A stretch of 39,395 bases of DNA from a virus. The position numbers and the translations under genes were made by a program. Below the pieces are notes generated by a model. It had not been told where the DNA came from. It saw only the letters and a list, made by a program, of their open reading frames with translations, and searched no databases. The DNA lies in IMG/VR virus record IMGVR_UViG_3300036770_000541, positions 1-39,395 of that record; one strand, 5' to 3'. Positions 1 through 5,486 of the stretch are shown in pieces (position 1 is the stretch's first letter; the number at the start of each line of letters is the position of its first letter).

Positions 1-110
1 TTATTGCGGAGCCAGTAAGCAAAGTCGTCCGCAGCACCTCGTACCTTTGGAGCTTCTAGGTACATCTGGGCCTCGTCTGCTGTCTCACATTTTAACAGTA
101 TCTCAATCAT
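1..110 (-). CDS. Small phage protein, N-terminal fragment cut by window edge
   Basis: Only the first 36 residues are present. They begin MIEILLKCETADEAQMYLEA and continue into a GAADDFAYWLRN segment that matches the intact 66-aa protein at 33197-33397 of the second copy. The start codon overlaps the end of the upstream gene by 8 nt, so it belongs to the leftward recombination operon. I do not recognise a function. In the full copy it sits directly upstream of the YqaJ-type exonuclease gene. Confidence 0.8.
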   Translation of the reverse strand, partial: MIEILLKCETADEAQMYLEAPKVRGAADDFAYWLRN

Positions 111-309
111 TTTGTTTCATCCCCCAGATTTGGATACAAGTAGACTCTAATCTTGCGTCTATCGGATTCAGTCGCAACAAGTCCTTACTTCCCTGCTTGT
201 AGGCTTGGATGACATCTGCGACCTCTGCGGACTGGTGGACAGGGGCTTCTACCCTGTGATAAATAAGACAGGACAGAATCCCCATTGTGAACCCCAAGAG
301 CCAGTTCAT
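103..309 (-). CDS. Small membrane-anchored phage protein
   Basis: A 68-aa protein with one hydrophobic N-terminal segment (about residues 3-17, WLLGFTMGILSCLIY) and a short soluble tail ending in LNPIDARLESTCIQIWGMKQ. The homologue at 33390-33611 (73 aa) has a different middle but an almost identical last 23 residues, so selection acts on the tail. The predicted topology is a single N-terminal membrane anchor. It lies between the annealing-protein genes and the gene cut at the window edge. Function unknown; holin-like activity seems unlikely because the gene is in the early leftward operon. Confidence 0.75.
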   Translation of the reverse strand: MNWLLGFTMGILSCLIYHRVEAPVHQSAEVADVIQAYKQGSKDLLRLNPIDARLESTCIQIWGMKQND

Positions 310-346
310 AAGAACATCAACCCAAAGAACAAGAGCATCAGAACGG

Positions 347-589
347 CTACCGTCCCAAGTCCGTCAAGCGTTCCAGCCTGTGCCTCCTTGCGTCTAAGGC
401 TTTGGCATACTCCATATCTAAAGCTGTCATAGCCCACTCTTGTAGATGAAACGCCTCTTTTTGGATTTCTATACATCGCGTTATTACCTCCTCAAGTTCT
501 TTTGTTTCCAACATAGATGAAGCGGTTAGGTCTCTAAGATCCGCACATAAGGCGGTAATCCTGACTACGTTTGCTCCGTGGTTTGACAT
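347..589 (-). CDS. Helical protein next to annealing protein
   Basis: An 80-aa, probably all-helical protein (ELEEVITRCIEIQKEAFHLQ) that overlaps the end of the annealing-protein gene by 25 nt, which suggests translational coupling. The copy at 33649-33894 is 81 aa and differs at few positions. No cysteine cluster, signal peptide or known enzyme motif is visible. Its tight coupling makes a partner or regulator of the recombinase plausible, but that is inference from context only. Confidence 0.8.
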   Translation of the reverse strand: MSNHGANVVRITALCADLRDLTASSMLETKELEEVITRCIEIQKEAFHLQEWAMTALDMEYAKALDARRHRLERLTDLGR

Positions 590-1080
590 ACCTGTTCCTT
601 TCGCTTTGTAAAAGTTTCCTGCATTACTTTCCTATCTGCTTCACTCATAGCCCCCCAGACGGTCTTAAGATCCGCAAGTGAGCCACAAGCATTTACAGCC
701 TTGGTCATCTTTTCTACTCGTGGGTCAGGCTTATTTTCTTGCTGGTAGATAGCGTTTTGTACTTCGTCCGCACTAGCAATCTCAGAACCTCCGTAACCCG
801 CAAAAGCCAATGCTCTTCCTACTGCTGAACTCTCGCAGTTTTCTAGGGCTGAGGTCTGGTTGATCTGGCTGGAGGAACGTCTTTCTTCTGCGTGGCCTGT
901 AGCAATAGTGACGCTTGCAGAATCGCAAATCTCTGCGCGGACTACAACGCGGTCTTCATCCATATCGATAATGTCCGTGTGGATCTGCCAGTCAGGGTGG
1001 TCTACGCGGAACTGCTTAATCCTGTAAGCGACCGTTAGGTACTCTTTACCTCGAATATTTACCTTGCCTGTATTAGTCAT
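565..1080 (-). CDS. Single-strand annealing protein (ERF/Rad52-type, DUF1071-like)
   Basis: A 171-aa protein with the layout of phage single-strand annealing or ssDNA-binding recombinases. It has an N-terminal GKEYLTVAYRIKQFR segment, a central beta region, then ENCESSAVGRALAFAGYG and EIASADEVQNAI (about residues 81-111), a motif I associate with ERF/DUF1071-like families. These proteins anneal ssDNA during phage recombination, usually together with an exonuclease; a YqaJ-type exonuclease is in the same operon at 32571-33200. The homologue at 33867-34379 is about two-thirds identical, and the last 30 residues are nearly invariant. The exact family is not certain. Confidence 0.75.
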   Translation of the reverse strand: MTNTGKVNIRGKEYLTVAYRIKQFRVDHPDWQIHTDIIDMDEDRVVVRAEICDSASVTIATGHAEERRSSSQINQTSALENCESSAVGRALAFAGYGGSEIASADEVQNAIYQQENKPDPRVEKMTKAVNACGSLADLKTVWGAMSEADRKVMQETFTKRKEQVCQTTEQT

Positions 1081-1243
1081 CTGATTCTCCCAGTTGGAAT
1101 GTAAGTGGTTCTTTGCTAAACATCTCTACACGTAACTCACCATCGCGGTGCTTGATAACAAGCGTGGTGTAGTGAGTATGCAAGCTGTCTTTCTTGTGTT
1201 GTATTAGGGATAACCCCTCTGTATGGTGTACGGTCAAGTCCAT
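1073..1243 (-). CDS. Small conserved protein upstream of annealing protein
   Basis: A 56-aa ORF starting MDLTVHHTEGLSLIQHKKDS whose stop overlaps the start of the annealing-protein gene by 8 nt. The second copy (34372-34542) has the same length. Most nucleotide differences between the two are synonymous, which is strong evidence of a real gene. It has a short beta-like pattern (HYTTLVIKHRDGELRVEMFS) and no recognised domain. Probably co-translated with the recombinase; function unknown. Confidence 0.8.
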   Translation of the reverse strand: MDLTVHHTEGLSLIQHKKDSLHTHYTTLVIKHRDGELRVEMFSKEPLTFQLGESDD

Positions 1244-1246
1244 TTG

Positions 1247-1402
1247 CTAAGCCTCCATGCTTTTGAAATACTGTATTTCATCGGTAAGTTCGTAGCCCTG
1301 TAAAACATATACAGGCGAAAACAAACCAGCATCCTCTTCAACCTTTTGCTGCCTAAGCAGGTCTTCTTGGTGAGCTTGCCCAGCGGCATCATAGTCCTCC
1401 AT
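1247..1402 (-). CDS. Small acidic protein, first gene of leftward operon (copy 1)
   Basis: A 51-aa ORF (MEDYDAAGQAHQEDLLRQQ, then a Gly-Leu-Phe-Ser-Pro turn and a C-terminal EIQYFKSMEA). A good Shine-Dalgarno (AAGGAGA) lies 6 nt before the ATG. The copy at 34543-34704 has 53 aa and shares most residues. Three nucleotides separate its stop from the next start. Function unknown. It is the promoter-proximal gene in copy 1; in copy 2 another gene (34716-35030) is inserted ahead of it. Confidence 0.8.
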   Translation of the reverse strand: MEDYDAAGQAHQEDLLRQQKVEEDAGLFSPVYVLQGYELTDEIQYFKSMEA

Positions 1403-1460
1403 CTAGTTCTCCTTAAAAAATAACCACAACTACATTTTGCCCGCCTGTGCAAGATATTGT

Positions 1461-1553
1461 TATTAGGACAAACCCTTAGTTGTTTATATGCAACAGTTTA
1501 ACAATCATGCTTAAGTCTTTGTTTTGTAAACATATCGTGATAAGGTAACGCCT
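1461..1553. promoter_or_regulatory. Divergent control region between leftward and rightward operons
   Basis: This 93-nt non-coding segment differs from its counterpart (35091-35183) at only five positions, much less than the flanking genes. It contains a hairpin GTTGT-TTATAT-GCAAC (1479-1494), whose stem changes from T-G to C-G in copy 2 and so stays paired. It also has a 13-bp inverted repeat TGTTT-TGT-AAACA (1520-1532) identical in both copies, a plausible operator, and AAGG as a ribosome-binding site before the ATG at 1554. I cannot place -35/-10 boxes confidently for either direction. Confidence 0.65.
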
Positions 1554-1895
1554 ATGAAACTGGTGACAAGATCTACTTGCATCGCAGTTTACGAGCTGCT
1601 GATCCAGTTGCCACCTGTAAAAGCGTGGAAACTTCCACCCAGTCAAGACCTGATCTTCTCTGTCAGGCATCTCCCAGATGTTTATGGTTTGTACGAGCCA
1701 GAGCCGCACAAGATAACCATTAGTTCAGCCAAACACGCGCACCTAGATACTTGTATCAGGACGATAGCGCACGAAATGATCCACCTCCACCTTTACATCC
1801 GCAAAGACCCAGACTGGGACAAACATACAAAAGCCTTCTTGGACTGCGCGGCTAAGGTCTCAAACACATTGGGTTTCGACCCCAAGGAGCTTTAA
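1554..1895 (+). CDS. SprT-like zinc metallopeptidase-type protein
   Basis: A 113-aa protein with the zinc-metallopeptidase signature HEMIH at residues 73-77, followed by LHLYIRKDPDWDKHTKAF, a spacing seen in phage SprT-like proteins. Preceding segments (VYGLYEP, KITISSAKHAHLDTCIRTIAHE) also fit that fold. The function in phages is not established; SprT-family relatives in cells act on protein-DNA crosslinks. It is the first gene of the rightward operon, and its stop abuts the next ATG. The homologue at 35184-35525 keeps the HExxH motif. Activity is inferred, not shown. Confidence 0.7.
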   Translation: MKLVTRSTCIAVYELLIQLPPVKAWKLPPSQDLIFSVRHLPDVYGLYEPEPHKITISSAKHAHLDTCIRTIAHEMIHLHLYIRKDPDWDKHTKAFLDCAAKVSNTLGFDPKEL

Positions 1896-2840
1896 ATGGC
1901 AACACCAGCTTGTAGTGACGAAGAGTTTGTAAAACTATTTAGAGAACTGGGTTCTCCCCAGGCGATTGCTGAAACACTAGGCATTTCTGTCCGCAACGTC
2001 TTTGCGAGAAGAAATCGTCTTACACAGAAACACGGGATAGAGCTTCTTTCGTTCTCCAAACATTTGCGAATCACAAACGTAACGCATGAGCAGAAGATTT
2101 ATACCGAGATTAAAGACGGAATTGTTGTGGTCTTTTCGGATGCTCACTACTGGCCTGGGCCTCCAACGGTCGCTCACCAGGCTTTGCTGGCGGTCGTAAG
2201 CAACCTAAAACCCGCTATCGTAATTGCCAACGGGGACGTTTTTGACGGGGCCAGAGTCTCAAGACACGATCCTATCTACAAGCACGAAACACCCTCAGCC
2301 AAGGAAGAGGTAGAGGCTTGTGTAGAACGCATGACCGAGATAGAGGACGCTAGTAAGAACAGTACGCTTCTGTGGAACGTAGGCAACCACGATCAGAGGC
2401 TGTGGCGGTACATTCGTGTAAACGCCCCAGAGGCTTCTGGTATGCCGCACACAGACTTGTTTGACTACTTTGCCAGGTGGAAGCAGACCTACGCTGTAGA
2501 CATAAACGGCAACACGCTTATAAAACACAGATGGCACAACGGTATCCACGCCACCTACAATAATGCTTTGCGAGCTATGGGAGCGCACGTTGTCACAGGC
2601 CACCTACATCGTTTACAGATTACTGCGGTTGCTGGCTACGGACACCAAAGATTTTACGGAGTAGACACAGGTACGCTAGCAGATGTAGACGGGCGGCAGT
2701 TTGCCTACCTAGAACACAACCCAGTCATGTGGGCTTCTGGGTTTGCGGTGCTTACTTACCGCAACGGGGTACTGCTGCCCCCAGAGCTTGTGGAAGTGGT
2801 GGACGGTGAGGCATTTTTCAGGTCTTGCAAAATAGCGTGA
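1896..2840 (+). CDS. HTH-metallophosphoesterase fusion (calcineurin-like)
   Basis: A 314-aa two-part protein. Residues 1-50 look like a DNA-binding helix-turn-helix (QAIAETLGISVRNVFARRNRL). From residue 78 on it carries the metallophosphoesterase signature: D82-x-H84, GD at 113-114, GNHD at 163-166, a later histidine pair in KHRWHNGIH, and GHLHR at 235-239. The family hydrolyses phosphodiesters with two metal ions and includes Mre11/SbcD nucleases, phosphatases and cyclic-nucleotide enzymes. The HTH suggests action on DNA. It starts directly after the HExxH gene and is paired with it again in copy 2 (35525-36466). The substrate cannot be assigned. Confidence 0.85.
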   Translation: MATPACSDEEFVKLFRELGSPQAIAETLGISVRNVFARRNRLTQKHGIELLSFSKHLRITNVTHEQKIYTEIKDGIVVVFSDAHYWPGPPTVAHQALLAVVSNLKPAIVIANGDVFDGARVSRHDPIYKHETPSAKEEVEACVERMTEIEDASKNSTLLWNVGNHDQRLWRYIRVNAPEASGMPHTDLFDYFARWKQTYAVDINGNTLIKHRWHNGIHATYNNALRAMGAHVVTGHLHRLQITAVAGYGHQRFYGVDTGTLADVDGRQFAYLEHNPVMWASGFAVLTYRNGVLLPPELVEVVDGEAFFRSCKIA

Positions 2841-2864
2841 ACTTTTCCTGATTTGTGGTATCCT
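2837..2864 (+). promoter_or_regulatory. Extended -10 promoter overlapping a stop codon
   Basis: GTGAAC (2837-2842), 16-bp spacer, then TG-G-TATCCT with the hexamer at 2859-2864. The first element contains the TGA stop of the metallophosphoesterase. The same arrangement, with shared TGAACTTTT and TGTGGTATC blocks, occurs at 36763-36790 in copy 2 even though the preceding gene there is unrelated. That conservation is the main evidence. Transcription would start near 2871 and enter the structured non-coding region. Confidence 0.6.
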
Positions 2865-2865
2865 A

Positions 2866-3285
2866 TAAGGGCTTAGGAAAAAGACTAGGCTGCGTGTGGA
2901 AGCGCAAACTGCAAATCACATTTAAGAACCTCTACGCATGGGTTTCGGTTTTTTAGGCGATTTTTGTGATTTCAGCCTCTTCCACCGCAACCTGGAACCC
3001 AGTCGTAGGGGTTTTTCTATTTCTAGGCTCGTCCGCGACACGATAAGTTGGTGGCCTGAATCGGCTGAATCGCAATAAAGACACCTAGCGTTTACACCCG
3101 CGTTTAGGTCTCAGCCTGTCAGAGAGGGACTGAGGTAGTCTACAGGGCCAGGGGTGACTATGACCAACCTGTAGATGAATGAATCTCTGCGTTCTGCGGT
3201 ATCTAGTCTGTAGCTTGTAGTCTTAGTTGCAGGTGGGATGGGAAGATAGCATGGGCTATCACCCTTGGGGGAGTTATGTCTAAAA
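2866..3285 (+). ncRNA. Structured non-coding region, candidate ncRNA or origin
   Basis: No ORF of note lies in this stretch. It holds a series of strong stems in order. (a) A nested stem: GTGGAAG 2896-2902 with CTTCCAC 2979-2985 (flanked by GCG/CGC), and inside it AAATCACA 2913-2920 with TGTGATTT 2965-2972. (b) ACCTA-GCG 3083-3090 with CGC 3099-3101 and TAGGT 3105-3109. (c) TCTACAGG 3139-3146 with CCTGTAGA 3168-3175. (d) GATAGC-ATGG-GCTATC 3245-3260. A near-direct repeat of TGAATCG lies at 3054-3072. No T-run follows the last hairpin. It does not match an RNA family I know. It could be a long leader, a free RNA or the copy-1 replication origin. Confidence 0.45.
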
Positions 3286-3338
3286 GATACAACACTAGTG
3301 AAAACCCTGATACAACACGATAAAAAAAGTGATACTGT
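3286..3338 (+). promoter_or_regulatory. Repeated operator-like boxes and promoter for the Mom-like gene
   Basis: GATACAACAC occurs at 3286-3295 and 3309-3318, and a third partial box GATAC begins at 3331. The spacings of 23 and 22 nt equal about two helical turns. The last box overlaps a TG-A-TACTGT extended -10 (hexamer 3333-3338) placed 6 nt before the ATG at 3345, and no Shine-Dalgarno is visible, so a leaderless transcript is possible. Spaced repeats like this usually bind a regulator; the protein is unknown. Confidence 0.45.
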
Positions 3339-3344
3339 TAATAC

Positions 3345-3956
3345 ATGACTGTGTTACCAATAAAACCAGAAGAGGCGTACCCTTGGATTCTGCAAAAGCA
3401 CTATGCCAAGCGGGTTCCGCAGATAAGCTATGCGTTTGGTCTTTATGAAGACAAGCAGCTAAAAGGTGTTGTGACCTACGGTATGCCAGCTAGTCCGTTT
3501 ATTTGTATGCATCTTTGCGGGCCTGAATACCGAGATCATGTCATAGAGTTAAACAGACTTTGTTTACAAGACAACAAAAAAAATGAGGCCAGCTTTCTTG
3601 TGGCTAACAGCCTAAAACTCCTACCCAAACCTAAAATTGTGGTTTCTTACGCAGACATGGGTATAGGTCACATTGGGTATGTTTATCAGGCTTGTAATTT
3701 TTTATTTACTGGTTTGTCAGCAGACAGAGTAGACAAAATTAGTTCTGACAATAAACACTCTCGTCACGCTAAAGATGCGACCCAAAAAATTCGTAGAAGC
3801 AGAAAATATAGGTATGTTTACTTTGTTGGATCAAAGCAAGACAAAAAGAAATTTGTTAACCTTTTGCGGTACGAAGTTTTGCCGTACCCAAAGGGAGATA
3901 ACAAAAAATACGATGCTGGTGGACAAGTTATGACCCAACCATTGTTATTTGCATAG
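3345..3956 (+). CDS. Mom-like DNA adenine modification protein
   Basis: A 203-aa protein resembling the phage family annotated as Mom-type adenine modification proteins. Conserved-looking segments are PWILQKHYAKRVPQISYAFGL, VVTYG, ELNRLCL, ASFLVANSLKLLP, VVSYADMGIGHIGYVYQACNF and a C-terminal KYRYVYFVGSK. In phage Mu, Mom has a GNAT-like fold and converts adenine to a carbamoylmethyl form that resists restriction. This copy lacks the 25-30 residue insertion I recall after VDK in some relatives, so it is slightly short. It lies in the replication cassette of copy 1 only. The family call comes from motif memory; activity is not shown. Confidence 0.7.
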   Translation: MTVLPIKPEEAYPWILQKHYAKRVPQISYAFGLYEDKQLKGVVTYGMPASPFICMHLCGPEYRDHVIELNRLCLQDNKKNEASFLVANSLKLLPKPKIVVSYADMGIGHIGYVYQACNFLFTGLSADRVDKISSDNKHSRHAKDATQKIRRSRKYRYVYFVGSKQDKKKFVNLLRYEVLPYPKGDNKKYDAGGQVMTQPLLFA

Positions 3957-3965
3957 GAGAGAGAA

Positions 3966-4358
3966 ATGCAAGACTTTGAGATGTTCTGGAAGGAGTACCC
4001 AAAAAAGGTAGCAAAGGGCGATGCGCGGAAAGCCTGGATACAGACAGAAGCGATAAGGCCCGACCTAGAAACAGTCCTAAAAGCAGTTAAGACCGCAAAG
4101 AAGCAAGAGGACTGGCGTAAGGACTCTGGTAAGTTTGTACCCTACCCTGCCACATGGTTGCGGGCAGAGAGGTGGGAGGACGAGTATGAGCTTGACATAG
4201 AGGACGCTGTAGAAGTCAACGGTCAAGTTATGAACTGGTGGGAGTCCGCAACAGGGATAGAAAAAAAGGGTGCGGAGGTCGGGTTAACCCCAGAGCAGTT
4301 TGCGTCCTGGCCTGAGTTTAAGGCTACCGTCCTGCGGCAACTTATGAGGGCGGCCTAA
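3966..4358 (+). CDS. Replication-protein C-terminal-type domain, stand-alone
   Basis: A 130-aa protein with the pattern FEMFWKEYPKKVAKGDARKAW, then KFVPYPATWLRAERWEDE (about residues 55-72). This module is usually found at the C-terminus of phage replication initiators and DnaT/DnaD-like proteins. Here it stands alone with no N-terminal winged-helix part. It has a good AGGAG site 8 nt before the ATG and ends one base before the next gene. It occupies the same slot as the DUF1376 and P-like genes of copy 2, which supports a replication role. Confidence 0.65.
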   Translation: MQDFEMFWKEYPKKVAKGDARKAWIQTEAIRPDLETVLKAVKTAKKQEDWRKDSGKFVPYPATWLRAERWEDEYELDIEDAVEVNGQVMNWWESATGIEKKGAEVGLTPEQFASWPEFKATVLRQLMRAA

Positions 4359-4718
4359 ATGAAGCGTGATACGGAAGTAGAAGCAGTCATCACTAGAAGT
4401 ATGTCTGCGGCTGAGATTATGGACCTCACAGGCCATAACAAGGGCAGTCTCTACGCAATACTGGATAGGCTTATAAGTGAAAACAAGATCAAGAAAACGG
4501 GCCTCAGATACGCCCCAACAGGATATTCTGACCAGCCGATTGTTAACGGAAGAGACGAGTTCTTCTGTGCCGACCCCTTCAATATGTCTGGACTGCGAAA
4601 CAATCGGAATCTTCAATCTCAACTGCGGAAAATGCAGACTAAGACTCATCAGACAGGAATCATGCAAGGTCTTGCGGTTGCAAGTGAAAGAAACAGCAGA
4701 AAGGTACGGTGGGCTTGA
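4359..4718 (+). CDS. Winged-helix/HTH protein (copy 1)
   Basis: A 119-aa protein. Residues 1-55 form a helix-turn-helix pattern (MSAAEIMDLTGHNKGSLYAILDRLISENKIKKTGLRYAP). In this part every nucleotide difference from the copy at 37945-38304 is synonymous, so this frame is clearly coding. The C-terminal half is basic and less typical, and another open frame overlaps it. Its TGA overlaps the ATG of the DUF3310 gene (TGATG), indicating coupled translation. Probably a DNA-binding regulator of early genes; target unknown. Confidence 0.8.
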   Translation: MKRDTEVEAVITRSMSAAEIMDLTGHNKGSLYAILDRLISENKIKKTGLRYAPTGYSDQPIVNGRDEFFCADPFNMSGLRNNRNLQSQLRKMQTKTHQTGIMQGLAVASERNSRKVRWA

Positions 4719-4794
4719 TGGAGACTGGAAAACCAACCATTGTGGCTGTGAAAGAGTCTGCCAACGCAGGGCAAATAGGCGGCAGTCATTATAA
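4477..4794 (+). CDS. Possible overprinted cysteine-rich protein (copy 1)
   Basis: An ORF in a different frame, overlapping the winged-helix gene and the start of the DUF3310 gene. It can start at GTG 4477, TTG 4540 or GTG 4567. Its C-terminal part has eight cysteines in zinc-finger-like spacing (CLDC, CGKC, C, CGC, C) around CKVLRLQVKETAERYGGLDG. All eight persist in copy 2 (38063-38380), and in the most diverged stretch the changes here are mostly conservative (Leu/Ile swaps) while the other frame changes more. The pattern looks like small phage zinc proteins I have seen, but the substitution evidence is mixed. Confidence 0.4.
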   Translation: MKTRSRKRASDTPQQDILTSRLLTEETSSSVPTPSICLDCETIGIFNLNCGKCRLRLIRQESCKVLRLQVKETAERYGGLDGDWKTNHCGCERVCQRRANRRQSL

Positions 4795-4972
4795 GAAGTT
4801 GACCATCCAGCCCTGGGACTACATCCTGGCTAACAGTATTGGCTACTGCGAGGGGTCAGCGATAAAGTATTTATCTAGGTGGAAGGACAAAGGCGGTATA
4901 CAAGATTTATATAAAGCAAAGCACTTTATAGACAAGCTAATAGAGTATGAGGAGAGCAAGAATGAGCATTAG
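4718..4972 (+). CDS. DUF3310 family protein (copy 1)
   Basis: An 84-aa protein containing the DUF3310 core IGGSHYKKLTIQPWDYILAN, then CEGSAIKYLSRWKDKGGIQDLYKAKHFIDKLIE (about residues 18-76). This small domain is common in phages, sometimes linked to nucleotide metabolism, but its biochemical role is not settled. I chose ATG 4718 because it overlaps the preceding stop; an upstream GTG at 4709 is in frame. Differences from copy 2 in the overlap with the cysteine-rich frame are synonymous here, so this frame is the constrained one there. Confidence 0.85.
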   Translation: METGKPTIVAVKESANAGQIGGSHYKKLTIQPWDYILANSIGYCEGSAIKYLSRWKDKGGIQDLYKAKHFIDKLIEYEESKNEH

Positions 4973-5486
4973 CGCAATGAAGCAAGCATTGGAAGTCATT
5001 GAGGCTGCAATTGAGGCTGGTGACTGGAAGGTGGATGGGGCCTGTGATCCAGACATGGCAATACATTCACTACGCCAAGCCATCGCAGAGGCAGAGAAGC
5101 AAGAGCCTGCCTTTTATGTGATACCAGCAACAGACAGATTCGGAGAGGGATATGAGCAAACCTACTGGGAAGACCCCGCTGGTTTTCCTGTTTATACCAG
5201 ACCTGTTTACGCCAGCGACATATCGCAAAAACCTGTCGATGAAACTGCAAAAGATCGACATAAGACTGATTGCAAAAAAGATTTTGACTTACTTTTTGAG
5301 GCAAATAGCGCAGATATAGAGGCGTTGCAAGACGCTCAATTTACCCTTGAAGCGATTAAAAGCGCAGATCCCGGAACGCATGACGAAATAATTGATGCGT
5401 CATTGCATTTAATAAAACTTGCATTAAGCAATTCTGTTTTTGGGCCAATAGAAAGAATTGCAGAAAGATATGGGGTTGAAATATGA
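4962..5486 (+). CDS. MKQAL-type accessory protein, long form
   Basis: A 174-aa protein starting MSISAMKQALEVIEAAIEAG, followed by SLRQAIAEAEKQEPAFYVI, a module I know from many environmental phage proteins of unknown function. The C-terminal half (from about residue 85) is acidic and helical (SADIEALQDAQFTLEAIKSA). A GGAG site precedes the ATG, which overlaps the previous stop. The copy at 38548-38871 lacks about 66 central residues, yet the rest from about 5250 onward is identical at DNA level. The next gene starts with the same MSISxMKQAL motif, so the two are N-terminal paralogues. Confidence 0.75.
   Translation: MSISAMKQALEVIEAAIEAGDWKVDGACDPDMAIHSLRQAIAEAEKQEPAFYVIPATDRFGEGYEQTYWEDPAGFPVYTRPVYASDISQKPVDETAKDRHKTDCKKDFDLLFEANSADIEALQDAQFTLEAIKSADPGTHDEIIDASLHLIKLALSNSVFGPIERIAERYGVEI

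Noticed and set aside
1234-1452. 72-aa leftward ORF
   Set aside because: It overlaps the 51-aa gene in another frame; the 51-aa frame is conserved in copy 2 with a good Shine-Dalgarno, this one is not.
3245-3264. Terminator at the end of the structured region
   Set aside because: The hairpin GATAGC-ATGG-GCTATC is followed by ACCCTTGGGG, not a T-run.
4284-4736. 150-aa leftward ORF, with a counterpart at 37933-38325
   Set aside because: It is antisense to the winged-helix and cysteine-rich frames. Its conservation is explained by the sense genes, and no ribosome-binding site or family motif is seen.
4359-4794. Programmed frameshift joining the winged-helix and cysteine-rich frames
   Set aside because: A +1 shift would be needed; I see no convincing slippery site, and the zero-frame stop overlaps the next ATG, which suggests normal termination there.
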